Shown: positions 24,718-33,415, numbered from the stretch's first letter. The stretch: 35,263 bases of DNA from an uncultured Flavobacteriales bacterium (GCA_946478775.1 CAMLDR010000021.1:1-35263); one strand, 5' to 3'. The notes: generated by a model from the sequence alone, not told the origin. Made by a program: numbers and translations.

Positions 24718-25688
24718 TGAAAGTTGCGATCACAGGTGGGAACGGGCATATCGGGAATGCTATCATTGAAGAATTAATTCGCCGCGGTTACTCCATTAAA
24801 GCACTGGTCCATTCAAAAAGCAATTTCCTGGAAAGCAGAAGCATTGAAACCGTGAAAGGTTCCCTGCATGACGAAGCTTCTCTGCTTGACCTCATGAAAG
24901 ACTGTGATTACCTGATCCATTGTGCGGCAGTAATTTCAATTACAGGAAACCAGGAGCAACTGGTCCGAAAGATCAATGTGGAAGGATTGGAAAATGTTTT
25001 GAAAGCAGCCAAGAAAAGCAACCTGAAACGCATTGTGCACCTTTCTTCCGTTCATGCTTATGATCACCGGCCCACGAATGAACCGATGAACGAAACCCGG
25101 CATTTTGTTGCCGATTCCGCTTATTCTTACGACAAAAGTAAACGGGACGGGCAATTGATCGCCCGAACCTATTTTGAAGAAGGACTGCCGGTCATCGTCG
25201 TTAACCCAACCTGCGTTTTCGGACCGCCTAACTATGCCAAATGCAAACAGAACAATGCGTTTATTTCCATGGCGAAAAGGCGCATCCCTTTTGTGTTCAG
25301 GGGCGGTTACGACTGGGTCGATGTACGCGATGTTGCAAACTCCATCTGCAATGCCTTAACGCAGGGACAATTGGGTGAATCGTACATTTTGGGTGGAAGT
25401 TACTACACCCTGAAAGATTTATCACGCGTAGTTGCGAAAGTTTCCAATAAACGCATCCCGTGTTTTGAAGTACCGATCGGTTTGGTGAAATGGTTTCTTC
25501 CGGTTATCGGAACGTATTACAAGATCCTCAAGCAGGATCCTTCCGTTACCAAAGAAAGTATCGAAATTCTTGAATTCGGGAATCAGCTCATTGAATCCGG
25601 GAAAGCAAAGAAAGATTTGGGACACAATCCGCGTCCGGTTGAGGAAACGATGAAAGATTTATTATCTTGGCATCGCGAGAATCACTAA
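24717..25688 (+). CDS. extended SDR, NAD(P)-dependent epimerase/reductase (3-beta-HSD/DFR-like)
   Basis: A 323-residue Rossmann protein: TGGNGHIG (6-13) binds the dinucleotide, and CAAVISITG follows. The catalytic triad is visible as Ser109/Ser110 in HLSSVHAYD and Tyr137-x3-Lys141 in YDKSK. VVNPTCVFGPPNY and GGYDWVDVRDVA match dihydroflavonol-reductase and 3-beta-hydroxysteroid-dehydrogenase-like members. The substrate is unknown. It starts with GTG whose G is the last base of the previous stop (TAGTG), so translation is coupled to the WcaJ-type gene. A 5-alpha-reductase-like gene follows 2 bp later. Confidence 0.85.
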   Translation: MKVAITGGNGHIGNAIIEELIRRGYSIKALVHSKSNFLESRSIETVKGSLHDEASLLDLMKDCDYLIHCAAVISITGNQEQLVRKINVEGLENVLKAAKKSNLKRIVHLSSVHAYDHRPTNEPMNETRHFVADSAYSYDKSKRDGQLIARTYFEEGLPVIVVNPTCVFGPPNYAKCKQNNAFISMAKRRIPFVFRGGYDWVDVRDVANSICNALTQGQLGESYILGGSYYTLKDLSRVVAKVSNKRIPCFEVPIGLVKWFLPVIGTYYKILKQDPSVTKESIEILEFGNQLIESGKAKKDLGHNPRPVEETMKDLLSWHRENH

Positions 25689-25690
25689 TT

Positions 25691-26446
25691 ATGACACAGG
25701 AAACCTTTTATTACTTCTGCTATGCCTGGATAGGTGTGGGAATTATTGCATTTTTGGGACTCCAGTTCAAGGATGCACCTTACGGGAAATTCACCAATTC
25801 CAAATGGGGGCCGCTGATGTCGAACCGCTGGGGCTGGGTCATCATGGAAGGGTTCGTTCTCGCTGTTCTTTACTTTTTCGTTCTCTCAGGCCCGAAAACA
25901 CTTTCAGCAGTTGACTGGACGATTGTGGGTTTGTTTACGGCTCATTATGTGAACAGAAGCTTCATTTATCCCTTCAGAACACGCACCAGGGGGAAACAAA
26001 TTCCGGTTAGCATTGTTGCCATGGCGATGATCCACAACCTGGCAAACGGATTCCTGATCGGTTATTACCTGAGTCATTTTTCTACTTACACCAACAACTG
26101 GTTTTCTTCCTGGCAGTTCATTCTCGGAGGCGGCTTGTTTGTATTCGGAATGTTTACAAATATCTATTCGGATACGGTTTTAATTAAGCTGAGAAAGAAT
26201 CCAGCGGACGGATATAAAATCCCGTTCGGCGGACCATTTAAGCTGATCTCTGCACCTAATTTAGGCGGTGAACTGGTGGAATGGATTGGGTTTGCAATCC
26301 TTTGCTGGAACCTTCCGGCATTTTGTTTTGCTTTCTTTACTTTCTGCAATCTATTCCCACGGGCATTGGCAAACCACATGTGGTACAAACAAACATTCCC
26401 GGATTATCCGAAAGACAGGAAAGCAGTGATTCCGTTTATTTATTGA
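25691..26446 (+). CDS. steroid 5-alpha-reductase family membrane protein
   Basis: A 251-residue integral membrane protein with about six or seven hydrophobic helices. The C-terminal signature GGPFKLISAPNLGGELVEWIGFAI is diagnostic of 3-oxo-5-alpha-steroid 4-dehydrogenase/DUF1295-like reductases, which use NADPH to reduce a double bond in steroids, polyprenols or enoyl lipids. The N-terminal part shows the usual PYGKF and WGW segments. The bacterial substrate is unknown. Its place straight after an SDR of the 3-beta-HSD type, 2 bp apart, suggests two successive redox steps on one lipid-like molecule; that is inference. The ATG at 25691 is chosen because the alternative at 25667 lies inside the upstream gene. 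Confidence 0.8.
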   Translation: MTQETFYYFCYAWIGVGIIAFLGLQFKDAPYGKFTNSKWGPLMSNRWGWVIMEGFVLAVLYFFVLSGPKTLSAVDWTIVGLFTAHYVNRSFIYPFRTRTRGKQIPVSIVAMAMIHNLANGFLIGYYLSHFSTYTNNWFSSWQFILGGGLFVFGMFTNIYSDTVLIKLRKNPADGYKIPFGGPFKLISAPNLGGELVEWIGFAILCWNLPAFCFAFFTFCNLFPRALANHMWYKQTFPDYPKDRKAVIPFIY

Positions 26447-26451
26447 TCAAT

Positions 26452-26483
26452 TAGTAGGGGCGGAAAATTTTCCGCCCCTACTA
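26452..26483. repeat. 32-bp perfect palindrome between convergent genes (family member 3)
   Basis: The core GTAGGGGCGGAAAA (26454-26467) and its exact complement form a 28-bp palindrome with no loop, extended by TA/TA to 32 bp. It lies 5 bp after the TGA of the 5-alpha-reductase-like gene and 4 bp before the stop of the minus-strand methyltransferase gene. The design matches the 28-bp palindromes at 6201-6228 and 10026-10053. It could act as a terminator for both genes. Confidence 0.8.
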
Positions 26484-26487
26484 TTTA

Positions 26488-27915
26488 TTATATTTTCTCA
26501 TACACCGCAATGGCCTCAATATGGCTGGTATGCGGAAATTGATCCACCAGGGACAACTTCGTCAATTTATAACCACCTTGTTCCAGCGTTTCGGTATCCC
26601 GTGCCTGAGTCGACGGATTACAGGAAATGTAAACCAGATGAGAAGCTCCCAATGCAATTACTTTCTGCAATGTTTTCGGTGCGATTCCGGCCCTTGGCGG
26701 ATCCAGTATGATCGTATCGATGCGGTTTAAATATTCCGGGTGCAGGGAAAGGAATTTACCCACGTCTGCCGCAAAGAAATGCAAATGCCCCAGCTTGTTC
26801 CGTTTCGCATTACGCTTGGCATCTTCAATTGCTTCTTCTACGATATCCACACCGATGATCTCTCCGGCATTGACACGCTGTGCGACCAGCTGACCGATTG
26901 TTCCCGTTCCGCAGAACAGATCCATGATCACTCCGCCGTCTTTTGCATGATCACAGACGTAATCAATGGCTTTGGTGTATAAACGTTCCGCACTCTTCGG
27001 ATTCGTCTGGAAGAAACTTTCCATGCTGATCTCAAACGAAAGTCCCAGCATTTTCTCTACTACTACCGATTCACCGTATAGCAATTCACTCGTCCCGTTC
27101 TCAATTTTTGCGCGGTCTGCAATGTTGTCATTGATCGTGTGCCAAACTCCGGCCAGTCTGTTCCCCAGCTTCTCAGTCAAAAAGGCAACAACCTGCTTTT
27201 TATCAAACTTCTTTATTCCAACGGAACTTGTTACAATATGCAAAAGCAACTGGTCCTGGTCGAATGATTTACGAACAACAATGTGTCTGAAGAAACCTTC
27301 TTTTCTCGGAGGATGCCATGCGGGAAGTCCGAATGATTTCAATAAATCCCTGAATTCAGGAAGAATGGTTTCCCATTGCTCATCGAATAATCCGCTTGGT
27401 TTGTTCAGGTTCTCCACTTTCCACCAGGTCCCTCTTCGTTTAAATCCAAGTGCAAAGGCATCGTCAATTTCTTCTCCTGTTTCAGGAACGTGCTCAATAC
27501 AGGAAAAACTGTATTCCATTTTGTTGCGGTAGAAGAAAGCTTCCGGGGAAGAAATAAAGGTGTCAAACAAACTGTTTGGATCAGGAATCCGGCCAATTTT
27601 GCGGTAAACATCCAGGGTTGACTTCTTCTTATATTCCTGCTGAACTTCAATCGGTACAAACAAATAGGGAGCACCTGAAATTTCCTGGTAAGGCAGTTCT
27701 CTTTCCAGCGGAGAACGTTCCAGTACTTCCAGTAATTTGCATTCTGCATGACGCTTTCTTTTCTTGTCAACGCGTGCCCGAACGAACTGTCCGGGAAAGG
27801 TGTTTTCAACAAAACAAATAAAATCCCCTTCTTCTGATTTCAAGCGTGCAAGACCCTGACCGCCAAAGGCAAAGTCCTCGATCTTTACTTCAATAATTTG
27901 ATTTCTGTGTACCAC
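26488..27915 (-). CDS. 23S rRNA (uracil-5-)-methyltransferase, RumA/RlmD type
   Basis: A 475-residue SAM-dependent RNA methyltransferase. An N-terminal TRAM-like domain (VEIKIEDFAFGGQGLARL region) is followed by the conserved FFQTNPKSAERLY, DLFCGTGTIG (SAM-binding), ILDPPRAG, and YISCNPSTQARD with the catalytic Cys. These are all hallmarks of the RumA/TrmA fold. Whether it modifies U1939, U747 or both cannot be told. The start is GTG: an in-frame TAA lies 15 nt upstream and no ATG lies between. It follows the Rrf2 gene on the same strand. Confidence 0.93.
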   Translation of the reverse strand: MVHRNQIIEVKIEDFAFGGQGLARLKSEEGDFICFVENTFPGQFVRARVDKKRKRHAECKLLEVLERSPLERELPYQEISGAPYLFVPIEVQQEYKKKSTLDVYRKIGRIPDPNSLFDTFISSPEAFFYRNKMEYSFSCIEHVPETGEEIDDAFALGFKRRGTWWKVENLNKPSGLFDEQWETILPEFRDLLKSFGLPAWHPPRKEGFFRHIVVRKSFDQDQLLLHIVTSSVGIKKFDKKQVVAFLTEKLGNRLAGVWHTINDNIADRAKIENGTSELLYGESVVVEKMLGLSFEISMESFFQTNPKSAERLYTKAIDYVCDHAKDGGVIMDLFCGTGTIGQLVAQRVNAGEIIGVDIVEEAIEDAKRNAKRNKLGHLHFFAADVGKFLSLHPEYLNRIDTIILDPPRAGIAPKTLQKVIALGASHLVYISCNPSTQARDTETLEQGGYKLTKLSLVDQFPHTSHIEAIAVYEKI

Positions 27916-27970
27916 TTTGATTGTTTGTTCTTATGCAGCCGCGCTTGTCCACCGGAGCGGGGCCAACTGA

Positions 27971-28390
27971 TTACAATTCCTGATTGACAATATCCTGAAT
28001 TGATTTGTTTTCTAAAATACGCAGTGTCTCGTTTCGAACATCGATAAACACTTTATTTAATCCACAGGTCATTTCATCCGTGCATTCATCGCAGCGCTGG
28101 TAGTAATTTAAACTAACGCATGGAAGTAATGCGATCGGACCGTTGAAAAGCCGGATGATCGTGGATATTTGAATTTGTGCAGGGGTCTGTCTTAAAAAGT
28201 AACCTCCGCCCTTTCCCATTTTGGAATTCAAGATCCCCTGCTTTTTTAAATCAAGCAGGATCGATTCTAAAAATTTCCTCGGGATACGGCTGTTCTCTGC
28301 AATTTCAAGGATCAAAGTCGGCTCATTAACATTCTTCTTCGCCAGATAGGTCAAAGCATGTAATGCATATTTTGTCTTCTTTGATAGCAT
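27971..28390 (-). CDS. Rrf2 family transcriptional regulator
   Basis: A 139-residue winged-helix regulator. The N-terminal part, LSKKTKYALHALTYLA, and the recognition-helix region RIPRKFLESILLDLKKQGIL plus KGGGYFLRQTP match the Rrf2/IscR family. Four cysteines lie in the C-terminal half (Cys91, Cys100, Cys103, Cys109; spacing C-x8-C-x2-C-x5-C), suggesting a bound Fe-S cluster that senses redox state, iron or sulfur. The targets are unknown; no sulfur or iron-cluster genes lie beside it. It follows lpxA on the same strand after 71 bp. Confidence 0.9.
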   Translation of the reverse strand: MLSKKTKYALHALTYLAKKNVNEPTLILEIAENSRIPRKFLESILLDLKKQGILNSKMGKGGGYFLRQTPAQIQISTIIRLFNGPIALLPCVSLNYYQRCDECTDEMTCGLNKVFIDVRNETLRILENKSIQDIVNQEL

Positions 28391-28461
28391 GAATTTCAGT
28401 CTGTTAAGCTAATTTACAATTAAATTCGAAAAAAGAGCAAACACCGTTTTTTGAAGCCGGA

Positions 28462-29238
28462 TTATATCAACCCTTTAATCACCCCTTTATCCGAAGCTTC
28501 AATAAATGATAAGATCTCTCTTCTGATCGGAGAATCCGGAATGGTATCTTTCACAATATCCAGTGATTTCGTAACGTGGTTGTTCTGCACGAAAATAATG
28601 CGGTAAATATCTTCTATTTCACGCACTTGTTCATCTGTATATCCGCGTCTTCTGAGTCCAACTGAATTAATTCCTGCATACGTAAGCGGTTCTCGTGCAC
28701 ACTTCACATAAGGAGGAACATTTTTACGGATCAGCGATCCTCCCGCGACAAATGCGTGTGCACCCACGTGAATGAATTGCTGGGAACCGCATCTTCCTTC
28801 GAGGATTGCATAATCTCCCACTACACAATGTCCGGAAAGACCGGAATAACTTGCCATGATGACATTATTCCCGATTTGACAGTCATGGGCAATGTGCACA
28901 TAGGTCATCAGCAAACAATCTTTTCCGACTGTTGTTTTCCACATATCTTTTGTACCGCGGTGGATTGTTACACATTCTCTGATCACGGTTCTGTCACCGA
29001 TCTCTACAGTAGTGTACTCTCCTTCAAATTTCAAATCCTGGGGAATTACCGCAATGACAGCTCCCGGATAAATTTCACAATTGTCTCCGATTCTAGCACC
29101 CGGATAAATCGTTACATTCGGATGGATCTTCGTTCCTGCTCCAATGACCACATCGTCGTAAATCGTACTGAATGCTTCTATTACTACCCCTTCTCCTAAT
29201 TTTGCGTTCGGAGAAACCTGTGCTAGTGGACTTATCAT
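28462..29238 (-). CDS. lpxA: acyl-ACP--UDP-GlcNAc O-acyltransferase LpxA
   Basis: LpxA starts lipid A synthesis by acylating UDP-GlcNAc. The 258-residue protein shows the left-handed beta-helix hexapeptide repeats (IGAGTKIHPNVTIYPGARIGDNC and so on), RECVTIHRGT, and the catalytic His in TYVHIAHDCQIGNN (His118). The C-terminal helical domain has RRRGYT and an acyl-chain region. The ATG overlaps the stop of the lpxC/fabZ gene as ATGA, so the two are translated together. Together with lpxD it forms the classic Bacteroidota lipid A cluster. Confidence 0.97.
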   Translation of the reverse strand: MISPLAQVSPNAKLGEGVVIEAFSTIYDDVVIGAGTKIHPNVTIYPGARIGDNCEIYPGAVIAVIPQDLKFEGEYTTVEIGDRTVIRECVTIHRGTKDMWKTTVGKDCLLMTYVHIAHDCQIGNNVIMASYSGLSGHCVVGDYAILEGRCGSQQFIHVGAHAFVAGGSLIRKNVPPYVKCAREPLTYAGINSVGLRRRGYTDEQVREIEDIYRIIFVQNNHVTKSLDIVKDTIPDSPIRREILSFIEASDKGVIKGLI

Positions 29239-30641
29239 ACTTCTGCTTTATCTTTAATGACTTGTGCAAGCATTTCAGCTTCCATAACGTGCTTACCATT
29301 CACATAGGCATCTCCATGCATATGTACCAATCCACGTCTGATAGGTGAAATTAACGTTAATTCAAATACCAATGTATCACCCGGTACAACTTTTTGTTTG
29401 AATTTCACATTATCAATTTTCATGAAGTATGTTGAATACAAATGTGGGTCTTCCACTTTACTCAAAGCAAAAATACCTCCGCATTGCGCTGTTGCTTCGA
29501 TCTGAAGAACTCCAGGGAAAATCGGGTTACCCGGAAAATGCCCCTGGAACATCGGTTCGTTCATCGTTACATTCTTTACCCCAACAATCTTGTCTTCCGT
29601 GATCTCCATGATTTTATCAACCAATAAGAACGGGTACCTGTGGGGGAGCATGCGCTCGATATCATTGATGTTATAAAGCGGTTCGCGCGTCAGGTCAAAG
29701 TTTTTAGCTCCTTTTTCCTGTTTTTTGATCTCTTCTTTCAACACTTTTGCAAAACGCGTGTTTCCGGAATGTCCGGGACGTGCTGCCAAAATATGCCCTT
29801 TAATGAAACGGCCTACCAAAGCCAAATCACCAACGATATCCAATAATTTATGACGGGCAGGCTCATTTTCGAATTGCAGTTTCAGGCTGTTCAAAACACC
29901 AATTCCATCGTAATTCACTTTCAGTTTATCTTTTCCAAGCAATTTCGCCAAACGGTCCAATTCCTCTTCTTTCACGTCGTTTCTTTCAACCAAAACGATT
30001 GCGTTGTCCAGGCTTCCTCCTTTGATCAGGTTATTTTTAGCCAGGAATTCCAATTCTCCAAGGAAACAGAATGTTCTGCAGGCTGCAATGTCTTTTTCGA
30101 ATTCGCCCAGGTGGTACATGTGTGCGTGTTGTGTACCCAAAGCCGGTGAATTGTAATCCACCATCACCGTTAATCGGTAATTTTTATCCGGAACCGCCAA
30201 AAACTCAATTCCTTTATCAACGTCTTCCCATTTGATGTTCTCTGTCAGTTCAAAATACAAACGTTCTGCATTTTGCTCCTGTCTTCCAACACGCTGGATC
30301 TCTCTCACGAACAAAAGGGAAGATCCGTCCATAATCGGAATCTCAGGACCTGTTAAGGTAATCAGTGCATTGTCCACTTCCATTCCGTACAAGGCCGCCA
30401 AAACGTGCTCAGTAGTGTAAACCTTGGCACCATTGGATTCCAATGTCGTTCCACGTTCCGTAGAAACCACTAAATCTGCATCTGCTTTAATTATCGGCTG
30501 ACCATCTACATCCAAGCGTTGAAATTTATATCCGTGGTTTTCAGCAGCAGGATGAATTTCCATTACAACTGCTTCTCCGGTATGTAAACCGACACCATTG
30601 AATGTGATCTTTTCTTTAAGGGTAAATTGTTTGTCCGACAT
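29235..30641 (-). CDS. bifunctional UDP-3-O-acyl-GlcNAc deacetylase / 3-hydroxyacyl-ACP dehydratase
   Basis: A 468-residue fusion of LpxC (about 1-300) and FabZ (about 325-468), known in Bacteroidota. In LpxC the zinc and catalytic residues are visible: His79 (TTEHV), His264 and Asp268 (RHKLLD), and His291 (GHSGN). In FabZ, His334 lies in MLPHRYPFL, and the second active-site residue, Glu382, lies in GVLQIEATAQ. LpxC makes the first committed step of lipid A, and FabZ supplies fatty-acid chains. It starts one base after the lpxD stop and overlaps lpxA by 4 bp. The linker (about 300-325) is Lys/Glu-rich. Confidence 0.97.
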   Translation of the reverse strand: MSDKQFTLKEKITFNGVGLHTGEAVVMEIHPAAENHGYKFQRLDVDGQPIIKADADLVVSTERGTTLESNGAKVYTTEHVLAALYGMEVDNALITLTGPEIPIMDGSSLLFVREIQRVGRQEQNAERLYFELTENIKWEDVDKGIEFLAVPDKNYRLTVMVDYNSPALGTQHAHMYHLGEFEKDIAACRTFCFLGELEFLAKNNLIKGGSLDNAIVLVERNDVKEEELDRLAKLLGKDKLKVNYDGIGVLNSLKLQFENEPARHKLLDIVGDLALVGRFIKGHILAARPGHSGNTRFAKVLKEEIKKQEKGAKNFDLTREPLYNINDIERMLPHRYPFLLVDKIMEITEDKIVGVKNVTMNEPMFQGHFPGNPIFPGVLQIEATAQCGGIFALSKVEDPHLYSTYFMKIDNVKFKQKVVPGDTLVFELTLISPIRRGLVHMHGDAYVNGKHVMEAEMLAQVIKDKAEV

Positions 30642-30642
30642 A

Positions 30643-31689
30643 TTATTCTGCAGGTTTTGAAAGGGTTTTAATTTTATCTTCTAATTCTGATAATTTCTTA
30701 ATAATGATTGGAAGTCTTCTGAACCCCACGAATGATTTCTTGTAATCATCCATTGGAATTGCAGGAGATCCCATAAGCACTTCTGCTTTTTTGATGGTAT
30801 TTGGAATTCCGGATTGCGCTACGATCTTCGTTCCGTCAGCTATGTGAAGGTGCCCGCTGATCCCGGCTTGTCCGCCAACCATGACGTGCTTACCGATTTT
30901 CGCCGAACCGGCAACTCCAACCTGCGCAGCCAATGCTGAATGGTGACCAACTTCCACATTGTGTGCCAGGTGTACCAGGTTATCTATTTTTACTCCCTGG
31001 CGAAGAATGGTAGATCCCATTGTCGCACAATCGATTGTTGAATTGGAACCCACTTCCACGTCGTCTTCCAAAATCACATTCCCGATTTGGGGAACTTTGG
31101 AAAACACGCCTTTTTCGTCCGGGGCAAAACCAAAACCATCACTTCCGATTACCACACCGGCATGCAACACACAGCGGTTTCCGATTTTTGTATCTGCATA
31201 AATCTTAACGCCTGCATGGATGGTGCAATCGTTGCCAATAACCACTCCATCTCCGATGTATGCCTGCGGGTAAATCTTCACGTTATTTCCAATTACCGCA
31301 TTCTCTCCGATATAAGCAAATGCTCCCAGGTACAAATCTTCACCAACTTTAGCTGATTCTGAAATAAAAGAAGGAGTTTCGATCTTTGGCTGCTTTTGAC
31401 GCATTTGATTGTAGACTTCCAGCAATTTCGCGAAACATGCATAAGCATCATCCACCTTGATCAGGGTCAGCGTATTAGGAAGTTCTTTGGCAGGAACAAA
31501 GGTTTTATTTACAATGCAAATACTTGATTGCGTTGTGTAAATATATTCTTCATACTTGGGATTGGACAGGAACGAAAGTGTACCTGTGGATCCCTCTTCA
31601 ATTTTAGCTAAGCCGGCAACTGTAACATCCGAGTTACCAACAACTTCACCGTTCAGTATGGTAGCTATTTGCAGCGCTGAAAATTCCAT
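30643..31689 (-). CDS. lpxD: UDP-3-O-(3-hydroxyacyl)glucosamine N-acyltransferase
   Basis: LpxD adds the second acyl chain in lipid A synthesis. The 348-residue protein has an N-terminal uridine-binding domain ([16 protein letters not shown]) followed by hexapeptide beta-helix repeats. The catalytic region is [15 protein letters not shown] (236-250, with His240/His243). The end is a C-terminal helix ([12 protein letters not shown]). The ATG at 31689 is only 4 nt from a perfect -7 box. It leads the lpxD-lpxC/fabZ-lpxA row. Confidence 0.97.
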   Translation of the reverse strand: MEFSALQIATILNGEVVGNSDVTVAGLAKIEEGSTGTLSFLSNPKYEEYIYTTQSSICIVNKTFVPAKELPNTLTLIKVDDAYACFAKLLEVYNQMRQKQPKIETPSFISESAKVGEDLYLGAFAYIGENAVIGNNVKIYPQAYIGDGVVIGNDCTIHAGVKIYADTKIGNRCVLHAGVVIGSDGFGFAPDEKGVFSKVPQIGNVILEDDVEVGSNSTIDCATMGSTILRQGVKIDNLVHLAHNVEVGHHSALAAQVGVAGSAKIGKHVMVGGQAGISGHLHIADGTKIVAQSGIPNTIKKAEVLMGSPAIPMDDYKKSFVGFRRLPIIIKKLSELEDKIKTLSKPAE

Positions 31690-31693
31690 GGGA

Positions 31694-31701
31694 CAAAAGT
31701 A
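31694..31701 (-). promoter_or_regulatory. -7 box of lpxD, 4 nt from ATG
   Basis: On the minus strand TACTTTTG is a perfect TAnnTTTG match, separated from the lpxD ATG by TCCC. This is the fifth perfect box at this short spacing in the window. Confidence 0.5.
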
Positions 31702-31772
31702 GTAAAAACCTTTAGGTTACGTAAGTGTTAACCCATATTTATTAACATATCATTGTGTCGAAACAGGCAGAT

Positions 31773-32459
31773 TCAATGACTAAGGCTTTTTAATTCATAA
31801 AACTCAATATGGTCCTTAAACCAGCTTGTTCTGGAAGCCAATGTGTCTCCGTTTGCACGTGGTAAAAGAACGTACTGCTCAGGAGATGGCTCAGCATCCA
31901 GTCTGGATTTTGAAAAGTCAATTAACCCGCCTTTTTCCAATAAGTACTGAACAGTTGCTTCATCTTTGATCCCCAATTCGGTCATTTGCTCCGCCAGTTC
32001 ATTATTATCATTGAGATAAACAAAATTTTTCACATTCGGAAAATGGATCATGCGCCCCAAACCTGCGGTTGTACTTTTGAATTTCTGAATAGAACCTTTC
32101 GGCCAGACAGCTTCCGCAATAAATGCATCTTCAGGCATGGAAAACCACAATTCCAATTCCTTCCCGTTTACCTGTTTTTTAATCTTGTAGACTTTCACAT
32201 CGCCTTGTTTTTTACTCGACCCAAACGAGATAGATCCGTCATTCAGGAAAGAAATAATCAGGGAATCGCTCAAGTGATGTTTGTCAAAAATTCGCTGATT
32301 CGACTCTGAAACAACAAGTACTTTTCCCATAAAGGTATTCTTTACTCTGTTTTCAGGCATCCAACTGCACCCTCGGTTCCTGAAAAAGAAAAAAACCATG
32401 ATCAGTCCAACTCCAAAGCCTAATCCGTATATCCGCAGGCGTCTCCAAAAATTCTTCAT
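31773..32459 (-). CDS. membrane-anchored protein of unknown function
   Basis: A 228-residue protein with one membrane helix near residues 10-26 and a RGCSWMPENRVKN motif just after it. The rest is mixed alpha/beta: DKHHLSDSLIISFLNDGSISFG, a VYKIKK strand, a WFSMPEDAFIAEA segment and a C-terminal DFSKSRLDAEPSPEQYVLL. The GCSWxPxNRV pattern looks like a conserved Bacteroidota unknown, but I cannot name it. The ATG at 32459 is preferred to 32480, since the earlier codons lie in the trxA terminator region. It is separated from trxA by a terminator, so it may have its own promoter or depend on read-through. Confidence 0.65.
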   Translation of the reverse strand: MKNFWRRLRIYGLGFGVGLIMVFFFFRNRGCSWMPENRVKNTFMGKVLVVSESNQRIFDKHHLSDSLIISFLNDGSISFGSSKKQGDVKVYKIKKQVNGKELELWFSMPEDAFIAEAVWPKGSIQKFKSTTAGLGRMIHFPNVKNFVYLNDNNELAEQMTELGIKDEATVQYLLEKGGLIDFSKSRLDAEPSPEQYVLLPRANGDTLASRTSWFKDHIEFYELKSLSH

Positions 32460-32478
32460 GTTTGTGCTTGTAAATTTC

Positions 32479-32510
32479 AAAAAAAAGGCCCGACTAGCGG
32501 ACCTTTTTTT
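32479..32510 (-). terminator. terminator after trxA
   Basis: On the minus strand an AAAAAAGGTCCG / CGGGCCTTTTTT stem (one G.U pair) has a 5-nt loop and a T-run. On the plus strand the same position is a C/A mismatch, so the hairpin is better formed in minus-strand RNA, matching trxA transcription. Confidence 0.8.
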
Positions 32511-32525
32511 CTATTGAATTCTAAA

Positions 32526-32843
<318 letters not shown>

Positions 32844-32879
32844 AATTGTTTCAATTTTATGTGACTTCTTTCGTCGGTC

Positions 32880-32909
32880 TAAAGTTACTATTTGTTTTTG
32901 TTAGTCAAA
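32880..32909 (-). promoter_or_regulatory. promoter of trxA (-33 and -7 boxes)
   Basis: On the minus strand the -33 TTTG lies at 32909-32906 and the -7 TAACTTTA at 32887-32880, with an 18-nt spacer. The -7 box has one mismatch (last base A). It is 36 nt from the ATG and the best complete two-box promoter in the window. Confidence 0.6.
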
Positions 32910-32926
32910 AGCTTTGCCAAGACAAT

Positions 32927-33412
32927 TTACACTGTCAGATTGTCATGCTGAACAAACATTTTCTTCATGGTTTTCTGATTATCTGTCTCCAGGCAATAGA
33001 AATAAATGCCATTATTCAATTCTCTTACATCAAAGCGTACAATATGCCCCCCGGAAGGATAGGCGTTATCCTGTACTACTTTGATCGCTTCCATTTTTTC
33101 ATTCAAAATTGAAAACACAACTTTTTTCGGTTGTTCGATTGTAAAATAGAATTCCACTTCCCCACTCTGAACTTTATTTTCCAGATCAAACAGCAAAGCA
33201 TAGTCCTCTTTTTTCAGTGTTCCTTTGGTGAAGCGCTTGATTACTGCTTTGTAAGCAATGTAAAGCATCATAACGGCTATTAATGCGATGAGTGTTCCCA
33301 ACACTTTGCTTTCCCACGAGCGAATCCCCTTTACGAAATTCACGCGAAACAAGATCAATAAGGTAATCAGAAGGCTGAGACCAACCAAGGTCAAAAGGGT
33401 TCTTTTTTTCAT
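32927..33412 (-). CDS. inner-membrane protein with type IX sorting-domain-like C-terminal beta domain
   Basis: A 161-residue protein with two membrane helices (about 7-23 and 37-56). A basic linker leads to a beta domain (about 80-161) laid out as VEFYFTIEQPKKVVFSILNEKMEAIKVV, then GGHIVRFDVRELNNGIYFYCLETDNQKTMKKMFV. That layout (IxxxxG-like turn, GGH, LxxGIYFY, KKMFV end) is that of the type A C-terminal sorting domain/FlgD-Ig fold. Unlike a true substrate it has membrane helices instead of a cleavable signal peptide. The function is unknown. It lies 3 bp after the DUF493 gene. Confidence 0.6.
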   Translation of the reverse strand: MKKRTLLTLVGLSLLITLLILFRVNFVKGIRSWESKVLGTLIALIAVMMLYIAYKAVIKRFTKGTLKKEDYALLFDLENKVQSGEVEFYFTIEQPKKVVFSILNEKMEAIKVVQDNAYPSGGHIVRFDVRELNNGIYFYCLETDNQKTMKKMFVQHDNLTV

Positions 33413-33415
33413 AGT

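Noticed and set aside
26966..27532. A 188-codon ORF antisense to the RumA-type methyltransferase
   Set aside because: It mirrors a conserved coding sequence on the other strand, is Ser/Leu-rich with low complexity, and lacks any recognisable motif.
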